A DNA stretch of 21,182 nt from Oscillospiraceae bacterium (lineage in GTDB: Bacteria > Bacillota_A > Clostridia > Oscillospirales > Ruminococcaceae): positions 1 to 21,182 of the forward strand of contig JAFWUX010000200.1 of assembly GCA_017523995.1 (NCBI GenBank), read 5' to 3'. How positions within the stretch are numbered: the first letter of the stretch is position 1; every line of letters starts with the position of its first letter. The notes beneath the pieces are model-generated. The model did no database searches. It was not told the DNA's origin and was given only the letters and a program-made list of their open reading frames with translations. Below, in pieces: positions 15,227 through 21,182 of this stretch. The position numbers and the translations under genes are program-made.

Positions 15227-15898
15227 ATGGCAATGAATCACGCATTCTGCCCTTTATGCGGGGCAGTCATCACAGTTGATCTTTCACAGGACGCGCTGAT
15301 CTGCCCCGCCTGCGGCAGACCGTTTCTCAACGTACAGGCAGTTTATGCCGATCCGGCTCCGGCACCGGCACCTGCATCGCCTGCCGTAACCTTCTCAAAA
15401 AAGGAATTTTCAACCACGCCCCTGAGCGATCTTGATATTGAATACGGCGTGCTGCGGCGCTATAAAGGCAAAAACAGCTATGTCATTCTGCCGGACTGCA
15501 TCAAAGAAATCGGCAGCAATGCCTTCCTCACCGCCCGCAATCTCCGCAACGCCGTCCTGCCGGACAGCATTACAAAAATCGGCGCACAGGCTTTCTCGGA
15601 GTGCCGGCAGCTGATCAAGCTGCGGATTCCGGACACTGTCACGCTGATCGGGAGCGGCGCATTTTCCGGCTGTAAATCGCTGACAGAGTTCAAGTTCCCG
15701 AACAGCGTTCAGACCGTTGCAAGCGATACCTTCTGGGGATGCACGGCTCTGAAATCCGTCCGTTTTCCGTCCGCACTCCGCCGTATCGAAGCAAACGCCT
15801 TCCACGGCTGCACTGCATTGTTATCCGTGCAGGTACCGGCAGGCACATCCATTGCAGAGAGTGCCTTTCCGCCGCAAACGCGCATTGTCAGAATCTGA
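15227..15898 (+). CDS. Zinc-ribbon plus BspA-type leucine-rich repeat protein
   Basis: This 223-residue protein starts with a zinc ribbon of two CPxCG knuckles (Cys8/Cys11 and Cys26/Cys29). A linker rich in Ala and Pro follows (about 41-53). From about residue 80 there are five LRR_5 (BspA/TpLRR) repeats of about 23 residues with the pattern IGSNAF--CRNL--VLPDSITKIGAQAFSEC. There is no signal peptide, so it is probably cytoplasmic. Such repeats mediate binding; a partner is not known. Start is ATG 15227, with AGGA about 11 bases upstream. It is divergent from the partner-switching operon. Confidence 0.85.
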   Translation: MAMNHAFCPLCGAVITVDLSQDALICPACGRPFLNVQAVYADPAPAPAPASPAVTFSKKEFSTTPLSDLDIEYGVLRRYKGKNSYVILPDCIKEIGSNAFLTARNLRNAVLPDSITKIGAQAFSECRQLIKLRIPDTVTLIGSGAFSGCKSLTEFKFPNSVQTVASDTFWGCTALKSVRFPSALRRIEANAFHGCTALLSVQVPAGTSIAESAFPPQTRIVRI

Positions 15899-15953
15899 TT
15901 TCGCAAGCAAGATGGGATTCAGCCTGCATTTCTGATACAAAGCCGAATCTTCC

Positions 15954-15994
15954 GCAGCCGTTCCTGCAATACAGCACATTGCAGGAACGGCTGC
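15954..15994. terminator. 17-bp perfect hairpin after the LRR gene
   Basis: GCAGCCGTTCCTGCAAT and its exact complement enclose a 7-base loop (ACAGCAC). No T-run follows on either strand, so it may be a weak terminator, an mRNA-end stabiliser or a protein site. The gap 15899-16064 holds only this and the next hairpin. Confidence 0.5.
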
Positions 15995-16013
15995 AAAACG
16001 TATGTGAACAAAA

Positions 16014-16038
16014 AAGCACCTGCATAAAGCAAGCGCTT
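16014..16038 (-). terminator. Array terminator T1 (AAGCACCTGC family)
   Basis: AAGCACCTGC/GCAAGCGCTT with two mismatches, followed on the minus strand by a T-run (TTTTTTG). It ends the minus-strand gene at 16065-16583. It is the most degenerate member of the family. Confidence 0.65.
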
Positions 16039-16064
16039 AATGTGTATTCAGTTGATGTGGTCAA

Positions 16065-16583
16065 TCAGAGGATGTACGGTTTGATCGAACACAGTCTCCG
16101 ATCCTTGCAAAGGAATTTCACGGAGAATAACAGAGGATCACATCTGAAATTCAACCAGAAAACGTCAGCCGCTGTTTCCGGTTCAGGCGCCGCACGGCAT
16201 TCCTGAAAGTCACACTTTTGCTGCCAGTATTCAGGCCATCCGAAAACAATCTCCTCCAGCTCAAAAACTTTTTTAGGGTCATGTGTGAAACTTTCATTTC
16301 CGGAACCCCATTTATGATGCTTCCAGTCCCAAAGAACGAGCTTGTCATAAGCCTGTTTGAGGTATTCATCCAGATGCTCTAGCACTTCGATCACCAGTCT
16401 GACTGTTTCCTCCGGAATGACATCATCTGATACATTGCAGATATAGAGACAGCCTGTTCCTTTCATATAAACCACTGCATCTTTTTCGCTGTAGTCACTG
16501 TAGAAGTCGAAGAAGGAAAAGTCTCCGTCTTTCAGAAAGAATATCACTTCATCCAGATTGAAATATACAGAATTCATAGACAA
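16065..16583 (-). CDS. Array protein, copy 1 (unknown; paralogue of the gene at 18531-19109)
   Basis: This protein of about 172 residues is unknown. It matches the protein at 18531-19109 over its whole length (roughly 40-45% by eye), best in the N-terminal part (VYFNLDEVIFFLKDGDFSFFDF) and the C-terminal LCKDRRL. It is acidic and aromatic, without signal peptide or membrane helix, in the style of immunity-type proteins. The start is uncertain. The codon equal to the paralogue's ATG is ACG here (16625-16623) and its GGAGG is GGGGG. Translation may use TTG at 16583, eight bases after AGGAG, or ATG at 16577. It could be partly disabled. Confidence 0.6.
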   Translation of the reverse strand: MSMNSVYFNLDEVIFFLKDGDFSFFDFYSDYSEKDAVVYMKGTGCLYICNVSDDVIPEETVRLVIEVLEHLDEYLKQAYDKLVLWDWKHHKWGSGNESFTHDPKKVFELEEIVFGWPEYWQQKCDFQECRAAPEPETAADVFWLNFRCDPLLFSVKFLCKDRRLCSIKPYIL

Positions 16584-16643
16584 GACAATCACTCCTGCAT
16601 ACTGATTCAGCGAAGGAAGCCTCGTGCTTTCCCCCACAGCTGA

Positions 16644-16673
16644 ATTATACCATAGCAGGGAGAAAAAAGTCAA
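16644..16673 (-). promoter_or_regulatory. Array promoter P1
   Basis: On the minus strand TTGACT (16673-16668), 18 bases, TATAAT (16649-16644). The surrounding sequence is closely shared with promoters P2 and P3 of the array. Confidence 0.75.
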
Positions 16674-16681
16674 GCTGTGAA

Positions 16682-16714
16682 AAGCATCCCGCATACTGGT
16701 AATGCGGGATGCTT
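16682..16714 (-). terminator. Terminator of the xylanase gene
   Basis: AAGCATCCCGCAT and ATGCGGGATGCTT form a perfect 13-bp stem with a 7-base loop, followed on the minus strand by TTTTC. It stands where the other array units have the AAGCACCTGC hairpin and has a different stem. Confidence 0.7.
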
Positions 16715-16761
16715 GTTTGTTTATCAAAGAATCAGATTTGCCCTGTTCCCTGTGCTGTCGC

Positions 16762-18225
16762 TTAAAATCCCTTGACCTCGCAGGTGAGGTACTTGACATA
16801 CCACCGGATGTCATCGGCATTCACTGCACCGTCCTGTGTAACGTCAGCGATCTTCTTGGCTCTGGAACCGGCAGAGCCGTCATATCCGCCTGCGATGATC
16901 GCCTGCTTTGCGAGCGTCATATCAATGACGTTGATCTCGCCGTCCTCGTTGATGTCGCCCAGCAGATAGGGCGCCTCGACAGGCTGCGGCTCGAATACCG
17001 TCACGGTATCACGCAGCGAAATGATGTTCTGATAGAAGGACTTGGGGTTGCAGTTTTTGTCAAACGGCAGCGGATTGCCGCCCTGTGTGCCGTCGGCTTC
17101 TTTATAGGACTGCCGCCAGCTCGCGCCGTCACAGTGACCCCAGAGTGACACGCTCGAGATGCCCTTGGAGCGCTCCGCCGCAACCTTGAATATGTCAACA
17201 AAGAGCTTTGCGCCCTCCTCCTTTGAGCAGGTGGTCACATCAAGCTCGGTGATCTGCACATCAAGACCGAGACTGTTGAATTTGTCGATCGCATCTGCGT
17301 AGGTGCCGAACTGCGGATCTTTCGAGAGCGTCGCGCTGCCGGTATAGCCGAAGTCGCAGTAGTGCATATGCGACTGCATGCCGATGCCGTCGATGTAATC
17401 GCCCTCTGCAAGAATCTTCTTTGCCATGTTGTAGAGATCGTCGCATTTTGTGACGAAATACTCATTGTAGTCATTCATGTAGAGCTTGCAGCCCTCCGGT
17501 GCATATTTTCTCGCATACTTGAACGCATTGATGACAAAGGCATCGCTGTGATAGCATCTCCACCAGTTTGAGAATTCGCCGCCGTCGCCGCGGAACCCGC
17601 CGCCGTCATTCTTAAAGAGCTCGTTGCAGACGTCATAGGCGTAGAGCTTGAGGTTCGGATAGTCGCGCTTGATTGCTTCAAAGGTATTCCGGATCATAGA
17701 TTCCAGACGCTTGTTCATGCGCTCCGGCGAGACAAAGTTGCCGGAATTGTGCTGCATATCCTCTTTGAAGATCCACTCCGGCGTCTGGGCATACCATACA
17801 AACGTATGCCCGCGGACGCCGATACCGTTCTGCTCGGCAAAACGCAGGATCGGCGCTGCCTTTGAGAGACTGACCGCGATGTTGTCATTGGAAGAAGCCG
17901 ACTGAACACAGATCGAATCGGGCTTCATCTCATTCTCACAGGTGACGGAGTTATAATGCTTTTTGATGAATTCCGTCGCCTGCCGGTTCTGGGCGTTCCA
18001 GCCGTTGAGGCAGGTTCCGATGCGGAAGAATTCGCCCATGTAGTCCTTAAAGCCGGTGCCGTTCGGATCGTAGGAATAGTCATTGTTCTGATGCGGCGCG
18101 ATCTGCTCGCAGAGCTCCGCTGCCGGAACCGTGCCTGCGTTCTCTTCCGCATGAACAATCGTGGGCAGCGTTGTGATACACATGGCTGCCGCCGTCAGGA
18201 ATCCGAGTAATCTTTGTTTTTTCAT
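16762..18225 (-). CDS. Cellulosomal GH10 endo-beta-1,4-xylanase with dockerin
   Basis: This 487-residue secreted enzyme should cut the xylan backbone and be carried on a cellulosome. A signal peptide ends near residue 26 (VHA). The GH10 catalytic domain (about 35-410) has the acid/base Glu202 in YDVCNE, the nucleophile Glu327 in ITELDV, and the family motif NDYNEY (251-256). After a short linker, a type-I dockerin (about 423-487) has two calcium-binding repeats: DINEDGEINVIDMTLAKQAI and DVTQDGAVNADDIRWYVKYL. The start at 18225 is fixed by GGAGGG five bases upstream and the signal peptide. It sits between two paralogous array genes but differs from them in type. Control signals were not clear. 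Confidence 0.96.
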   Translation of the reverse strand: MKKQRLLGFLTAAAMCITTLPTIVHAEENAGTVPAAELCEQIAPHQNNDYSYDPNGTGFKDYMGEFFRIGTCLNGWNAQNRQATEFIKKHYNSVTCENEMKPDSICVQSASSNDNIAVSLSKAAPILRFAEQNGIGVRGHTFVWYAQTPEWIFKEDMQHNSGNFVSPERMNKRLESMIRNTFEAIKRDYPNLKLYAYDVCNELFKNDGGGFRGDGGEFSNWWRCYHSDAFVINAFKYARKYAPEGCKLYMNDYNEYFVTKCDDLYNMAKKILAEGDYIDGIGMQSHMHYCDFGYTGSATLSKDPQFGTYADAIDKFNSLGLDVQITELDVTTCSKEEGAKLFVDIFKVAAERSKGISSVSLWGHCDGASWRQSYKEADGTQGGNPLPFDKNCNPKSFYQNIISLRDTVTVFEPQPVEAPYLLGDINEDGEINVIDMTLAKQAIIAGGYDGSAGSRAKKIADVTQDGAVNADDIRWYVKYLTCEVKGF

Positions 18226-18480
18226 GATTTCCCTCCATTTTCCATTTTTGATTGATTCTGCCGCAGGCTGCGGCATTTCCCCTGCACACTGCCTGCAATT
18301 CCAATTCACCTTTTCTCAGGGCTGCACATTCATTTTACAATGCGCCTCGGTTCATGCTCCCCCCTTTCGCTGCAATTTGCATCGTAAAATCAGAACGCAC
18401 CCATTCAATCATAGCATGAAATTCACGGAAACTCTACATGCAATTTCAAGGTGTATGTTAAATATATTATAGTACAAAGA
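18226..18480 (-). other. Leader and upstream region of the xylanase gene
   Basis: No gene is seen. On the minus strand a possible extended -10 (TGCTATGAT, near 18410-18420) lacks a good -35; another TATAAT lies near 18466-18471, just after terminator T2. The palindrome TGCCGCAG-G-CTGCGGCA (about 18257-18273) lies in the leader. A long leader of about 180 bases is possible. Confidence 0.35.
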
Positions 18481-18504
18481 AAGCACCTGCGTTTGCAAGT
18501 GCTT
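18481..18504 (-). terminator. Array terminator T2 (AAGCACCTGC family)
   Basis: AAGCACCTGC/GCAAGTGCTT with one mismatch, followed on the minus strand by TTTCTTTG. It lies 26 bases after the stop of the gene at 18531-19109. Confidence 0.7.
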
Positions 18505-18530
18505 TGTGTATATTCAGTTCATGCGGTCAA

Positions 18531-19109
18531 TCACTTGATATATGTTTCGATCTGATACAGTCTCCGATCCTCGCAAAGGTACTTCATGCAGAAGCCCAAA
18601 GGAAAGTCTCCCAGACAGAAATCTATGGAAAAATACTCAGAACCCTTTTTCGGTTTCGGATCCAGACGGTATTCTCTGAATGTTCTTTTCGGCCAGCCTT
18701 CCTCACCGAAATCGAGTGCAATTACTCCGGATTCTTTTTCAATAAAGTCACGAGACCATTTTTTCTTGGGAGGCCATTCTTTCTTGGGATTCCATTCATC
18801 GTTTTCGGGGCTATAGAATCTGAGCCAATTATACGCCTGTTCTAAACATTCATCCCAATGCTCCAGCACATCCAGAACCAGCCTGACTGTTTCCGCCGGA
18901 ATGTCGTTGTCTGGTACATTGTAGATGCGGAGCTCGCCAGCTTCATTCGTATAAACCTCTGCAAACGTTTGTCCGTAATAGCTGCCGAAGTCGAAGAAAG
19001 AAAAATCCCCTTCTTTCATAAAGTATATGACTTCAGCCAGATCGAAGTATACAAATTTGTAAGACACAGCAATCACCCCTGCATACTGATTCAGCAGAGA
19101 AAGCTTCAT
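18531..19109 (-). CDS. Array protein, copy 2 (unknown)
   Basis: This 192-residue protein is unknown and is the intact paralogue of the gene at 16065-16583. The ATG at 19109 has GGAGG five bases upstream and lies about 12 bases after the predicted transcription start, so the leader is very short. Conserved blocks are LNQYAGVI, VYFDLAEVIYFMKEGDFSFFDF, DIPAETVRLVLDVLEHWDECLEQAY and LCEDRRLYQIETYI; the middle (about 100-150) is variable and Lys/Trp rich. It has no signal peptide or membrane helix. An immunity- or antitoxin-like role is only a guess from its size, array setting and divergence pattern. Confidence 0.75.
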   Translation of the reverse strand: MKLSLLNQYAGVIAVSYKFVYFDLAEVIYFMKEGDFSFFDFGSYYGQTFAEVYTNEAGELRIYNVPDNDIPAETVRLVLDVLEHWDECLEQAYNWLRFYSPENDEWNPKKEWPPKKKWSRDFIEKESGVIALDFGEEGWPKRTFREYRLDPKPKKGSEYFSIDFCLGDFPLGFCMKYLCEDRRLYQIETYIK

Positions 19110-19127
19110 GCTTTCCTCCACACCTGA

Positions 19128-19156
19128 ATTATAGCACAGCAGAGAGCAAAAGTCAA
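19128..19156 (-). promoter_or_regulatory. Array promoter P2
   Basis: On the minus strand TTGACT (19156-19151), 17 bases, TGC and TATAAT (19133-19128). The element CTGTGCTATAATTC is shared with P3. Confidence 0.8.
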
Positions 19157-19184
19157 TCCGCGGCGGTAATGAAACGGGCATAAA

Positions 19185-19210
19185 AAGCACCTGCTTTTCA
19201 GCAAGTGCTT
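19185..19210 (-). terminator. Array terminator T3 (AAGCACCTGC family)
   Basis: AAGCACCTGC/GCAAGTGCTT with one mismatch and a 6-base loop, followed on the minus strand by TTTTTATG. It ends the gene at 19242-19787. Confidence 0.75.
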
Positions 19211-19241
19211 CGTGTATATTCATGTTTATGCAATCCTAATA

Positions 19242-19787
19242 TTATCTTGGACGGCAGTAATGATAATCGAGCATAAACTCAAATTCATACCCCTGCGGAT
19301 TGCTTTTGAATTCTTCTCTTTTTCGTGGATCGCCGATATAATCCTCTTCGATTTCGCACGACTGATTTCGATGATCAACATAATCAAGTGATGACAAAAG
19401 ATCACGCAGTTTTTCTACACGATCGATGTTGGTGACTTCGTAACCGTCCCGCCAGAGCCAGTCTTTTTCTTCAGTATTCAGTTCTGAATCCAGTACACAG
19501 CACCTGCTGTATATATATGAGCAGATTTCACGCATGGCGGCTCTCGGCACAAAGACAGTGGCATTTCCTTCAGCGCCTTCTTCAAGCGGATACTGTTTTT
19601 CGGTATATTTACTTACTATGCTGCATATAGCCGGTGGTAGATCAAGAAATATACTGCTGTTCCACGAGCAGATTTCCTCATAGCCGTCATAGTCGCTTGC
19701 AGGCGCGGGAATCACCTTCGGCCCTGAGATGATATCACCGGTTCGCTTGTCCTTGATGCGAACGCTTATATCAAAATCAAAACTCAA
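19242..19787 (-). CDS. Array protein, copy 3 (unknown, unrelated fold)
   Basis: This 181-residue acidic protein is unknown and does not resemble copies 1 and 2. It has no signal peptide or membrane helix. Notable parts are SVRIKDKRTGDIISGPKVIPAPASDYDGYEE at the start, a possible helix around VPRAAMREICSYIYSRCC, and an aromatic C-terminus (GYEFEFMLDYHYC). It starts at TTG (19787), eight bases after GGAGG; no ATG fits in this frame. Its promoter and terminator match those of its neighbours, so it belongs to the same array. Confidence 0.7.
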   Translation of the reverse strand: MSFDFDISVRIKDKRTGDIISGPKVIPAPASDYDGYEEICSWNSSIFLDLPPAICSIVSKYTEKQYPLEEGAEGNATVFVPRAAMREICSYIYSRCCVLDSELNTEEKDWLWRDGYEVTNIDRVEKLRDLLSSLDYVDHRNQSCEIEEDYIGDPRKREEFKSNPQGYEFEFMLDYHYCRPR

Positions 19788-19819
19788 TTATAACACCTCC
19801 ATGCTGTATCTACAACAGA

Positions 19820-19848
19820 ATTATAGCACAGAAGGGTGCAAAAGTCAA
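19820..19848 (-). promoter_or_regulatory. Array promoter P3
   Basis: On the minus strand TTGACT (19848-19843), 17 bases, TGC and TATAAT (19825-19820). Flanks on both sides match P2. Confidence 0.8.
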
Positions 19849-19877
19849 TCAGCGGCGTTGATGAAACGGACATACAA

Positions 19878-19902
19878 AAGCACCTGCATAAAGCAGGTGC
19901 TT
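19878..19902 (-). terminator. Array terminator T4 (AAGCACCTGC family)
   Basis: AAGCACCTGC and GCAGGTGCTT pair perfectly around ATAAA and are followed on the minus strand by TTTTG. This is the best-preserved copy. It follows the truncated hydrolase. Confidence 0.8.
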
Positions 19903-19953
19903 TGTGGGTATTCAGTTCATGCACGCAATCAGAATTCAGATACTTTTGGCGTT

Positions 19954-20373
19954 TCAGCGATTCTCATGTACAAACTGTTCAAGTTCTTCAGGATGCAGCA
20001 TGACTGCTAGATGACCGCCTTCCACATAGCAGAAATCCTTATCCGGTGTGGTAATACTGTCATAGTAATTCTTCATGATCCCGCCGATGTTATAATCATC
20101 ATACTTCCCCTCAAGAATATAGACAGGCATCTGATAGTCGGTTTTGTTCTTTAATGTGAAATCCGCAGCGAGTTTTTCAAATAATGCATTGTCCTTGTAT
20201 TTTTCACACTCATCTTCATATTTTACGAAATCAGAAAGCGAATAGTAAGGGTTAAAGAATACCGAAGATACAAAAGAAAAATCTCCGTCAACATCTATGC
20301 GCTTTTCAGAATGAAGGACAAAACCCCAATACTGATAAAAAGAAAAACTCGGGAACATGGCAGGGGGGGGGGG
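19954..20373 (-). pseudogene. C-terminal fragment of an alpha/beta hydrolase
   Basis: Only the C-terminal part of the hydrolase remains, about 136 residues. The late hydrolase blocks are visible: MPVYILEGKYDDYN, with the acidic residue of the triad, and VEGGHLAVMLHPEELEQFV, with the catalytic His; the spacing resembles proline iminopeptidase-like enzymes. The nucleophile GxSxG part is absent. Homology appears to stop at the run of G; codons beyond it (up to 20409) make a frame but look unrelated. It ends with array terminator T4. It is either a real truncation or a bad join at the G-run. Confidence 0.6.
20363..20373. repeat. Run of 11 G
   Basis: An isolated homopolymer of 11 G, far from any other in the window, lying exactly where the hydrolase sequence starts. 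It may be an assembly or sequencing artefact, or a slippage-prone junction. Confidence 0.85.
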
Positions 20374-20409
20374 CAGAAGGAATCGAAAAGGTTTATGGCA
20401 TTTTCGCAT

Positions 20410-20610
20410 CTTCCTCTATCTTGCTGAAATATTCGTAAATACGTGCGTTTTCAACAAGTTAAAACAAGCGGATTTTCCTGCTTTTTGCTGCTTTTTTGCA
20501 GGAATAATGGACAAATAAAGGACAAAAATCAGCGGCATATTCCTGTATTTACCGAGGTTTTTGCAATTCGTTAAAATATAATAAAGGACAAAATCCTTAT
20601 TTTGTCTGAC
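20410..20610. other. Gene-free, AT-rich region
   Basis: No gene is supported. AAAGGACAAAA is seen twice (20516 and 20584 areas), and GACAAAAT/ATTTTGTC makes a small inverted repeat (20588-20606). On the minus strand a short stop-to-stop stretch reads ENARIYEYFSKIEEDAKMP; it could be the tail of a lost gene but has no start. Confidence 0.35.
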
Positions 20611-20646
20611 AGCCGTTCCGGAGTGATATCCGGGACGGCTTTTTTA
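20611..20646 (+). terminator. Strong rho-independent terminator
   Basis: A 12-bp stem (AGCCGTTCCGGA with TCCGGGACGGCT, one wobble) and a 6-base loop are followed by TTTTTT. It faces the plus strand, but no plus-strand gene stands before it, so it may belong to a lost gene or a small RNA. Confidence 0.75.
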
Positions 20647-20731
20647 TTTGAACACAGTTGTGAGAAGTTTACAGCATTCATGAAATTGCAGAGAGGCTTG
20701 GCTGTTAGGATAAGAACGCCTGATTATCTAT

Positions 20732-20774
20732 TCTATTTCCCAAAATCAAAAAAATCTTGATTTTGGGAAATAGA
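20732..20774. repeat. 18-bp perfect inverted repeat
   Basis: TCTATTTCCCAAAATCAA (20732-20749) and its exact complement (20757-20774) enclose a 7-base A-rich loop. It directly precedes the XRE remnant. It may be an operator, a hairpin RNA or a mobile-element end. Confidence 0.7.
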
Positions 20775-20851
20775 TGTGGCATGTGATAAAATTGTCACAA
20801 AGCGTTCGGAAGGCGCTTGGCGTTTCAATGGATGATGTTTTTGGGGAATAA
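20774..20851 (+). pseudogene. Remnant of an XRE-type regulator (C-terminal end only)
   Basis: This 25-codon frame ends SVRKALGVSMDDVFGE followed by a stop, closely like the usual end of XRE HTH domains (KALGVSLDDLF). No DNA-binding helix precedes it; the 18-bp palindrome lies immediately upstream. It is too short to be functional and is probably a decayed end. Confidence 0.4.
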
Positions 20852-20867
20852 TATTCAATGAAAAACC

Positions 20868-20894
20868 GGATAACCGTTTGCTGAACGGTTATCC
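20868..20894 (-). terminator. Terminator of the gene at the window edge
   Basis: GGATAACCGTT and AACGGTTATCC form a perfect 11-bp stem with a 5-base loop; on the minus strand it is followed by GGTTTTTC. It lies about 40 bases after the stop of the partial gene. Confidence 0.75.
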
Positions 20895-20932
20895 AGTTCT
20901 GTGATGAGGCTGTTGCGGCAGTAAATTAGAAT

Positions 20933-21182
20933 TTATTTAGAATAAGCGATATCAAAATCCTCACCGTTATTCAGCTTGTCAAATAATTCCAGCAATCCTT
21001 TCTGCTGATGAGTATCCATCCAAATACCTACCTCATGTTTTGCATTCAGGTAACGGAAACGCCTGTCCTCTACCGTTCCTGCATAAAATTCAGAACCTGT
21101 ATCCATATCTTCAAGAGGGAGCGCGTTTTTTCCGTTATCAGTCTGTTCAATCCACGCCTCCAGCCCATATTGCTCACGATAA
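20933..21182 (-). CDS. Unknown protein, 3' part only (5' end outside the window)
   Basis: The last 82 codons and the stop are present; the start lies beyond the window. The visible part is hydrophilic and acidic, with GLEAWIEQTDNG, LEDMDTGSEFYAGTVEDRRFRYL and EVGIWMDTHQQKGLLELFDKLNNGEDFDIAYS. No domain was recognised. It has a terminator of its own, unlike the AAGCACCTGC family, so it is probably outside the array. Codon choice is AT-richer than in the operons on the left. Confidence 0.65.
   Translation of the reverse strand, partial: YREQYGLEAWIEQTDNGKNALPLEDMDTGSEFYAGTVEDRRFRYLNAKHEVGIWMDTHQQKGLLELFDKLNNGEDFDIAYSK

Noticed and set aside
20401..20465. Minus-strand tail ENARIYEYFSKIEEDAKMP as the end of a recombinase
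   Set aside because: A stop lies directly before it and no domain can be named from 21 residues.
1..21182. tRNA or rRNA genes
   Set aside because: No cloverleaf with T-loop GGTTCRA core or rRNA signature was recognised by eye on either strand; a covariance-model scan would settle it.

Overview
The window looks like chromosomal DNA of an anaerobic, fibre-degrading Firmicute, most likely a Ruminococcus-type gut bacterium (Oscillospiraceae). The main evidence is a secreted GH10 xylanase ending in a type-I dockerin, the signature of a cellulosome. Strong Shine-Dalgarno sites, TTGACA-17-TATAAT promoters and the gene families present fit this. The species is inferred, not shown.

Layout: (1) 1-400 is a mosaic of short hairpins ending in a terminator. 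(2) 520-4353 is a three-gene ABC-2 operon: an ATPase, a permease fused to an M1-type zinc peptidase, and a second permease. (3) 4392-4733 has no gene but holds a 128-bp imperfect palindrome, a second mosaic repeat and a terminator. (4) 4876-6639 (minus) is a membrane-anchored serine hydrolase; 6846-7325 (plus) is a TspO/MBR protein. (5) 7326-7828 is repeat-rich intergenic DNA. (6) 7829-8839 (minus) is a radical SAM/SPASM protein preceded by a coupled 10-codon ORF. (7) 9047-10451 (plus) is a CPBP protease gene, then a small membrane protein and an XRE regulator, with a shared operator-like motif over the -35 boxes of both promoters. (8) 10506-14902 (minus) is a five-gene partner-switching operon: GHKL-like protein, PAS-HD-GYP protein, STAS antagonist, RsbW-like kinase and SpoIIE/RsbU phosphatase. 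No sigma factor is encoded in it. (9) 15227-15898 (plus) is a zinc-ribbon plus BspA-type leucine-rich-repeat protein, divergent from that operon. (10) 16014-20409 (minus) is an accessory array of small unknown genes. Each has a near-identical promoter and most end in the same AAGCACCTGC hairpin; the xylanase sits between two paralogous members. (11) 20374-21182 is a decayed region: a truncated alpha/beta hydrolase next to a run of 11 G, an XRE remnant, strong hairpins, and the 3' part of an unknown gene running off the window.

How the genes work together: the partner-switching operon has every core part of a phosphorylation switch (phosphatase, antagonist, kinase) plus an HD-GYP protein that may link it to cyclic-di-GMP; its output is not visible here. 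The CPBP/XRE block looks like a small regulon under one repressor. The most unusual parts are the standardised promoter/terminator cassette array around the xylanase, the structure-preserving mosaic repeats, and the permease-peptidase fusion.
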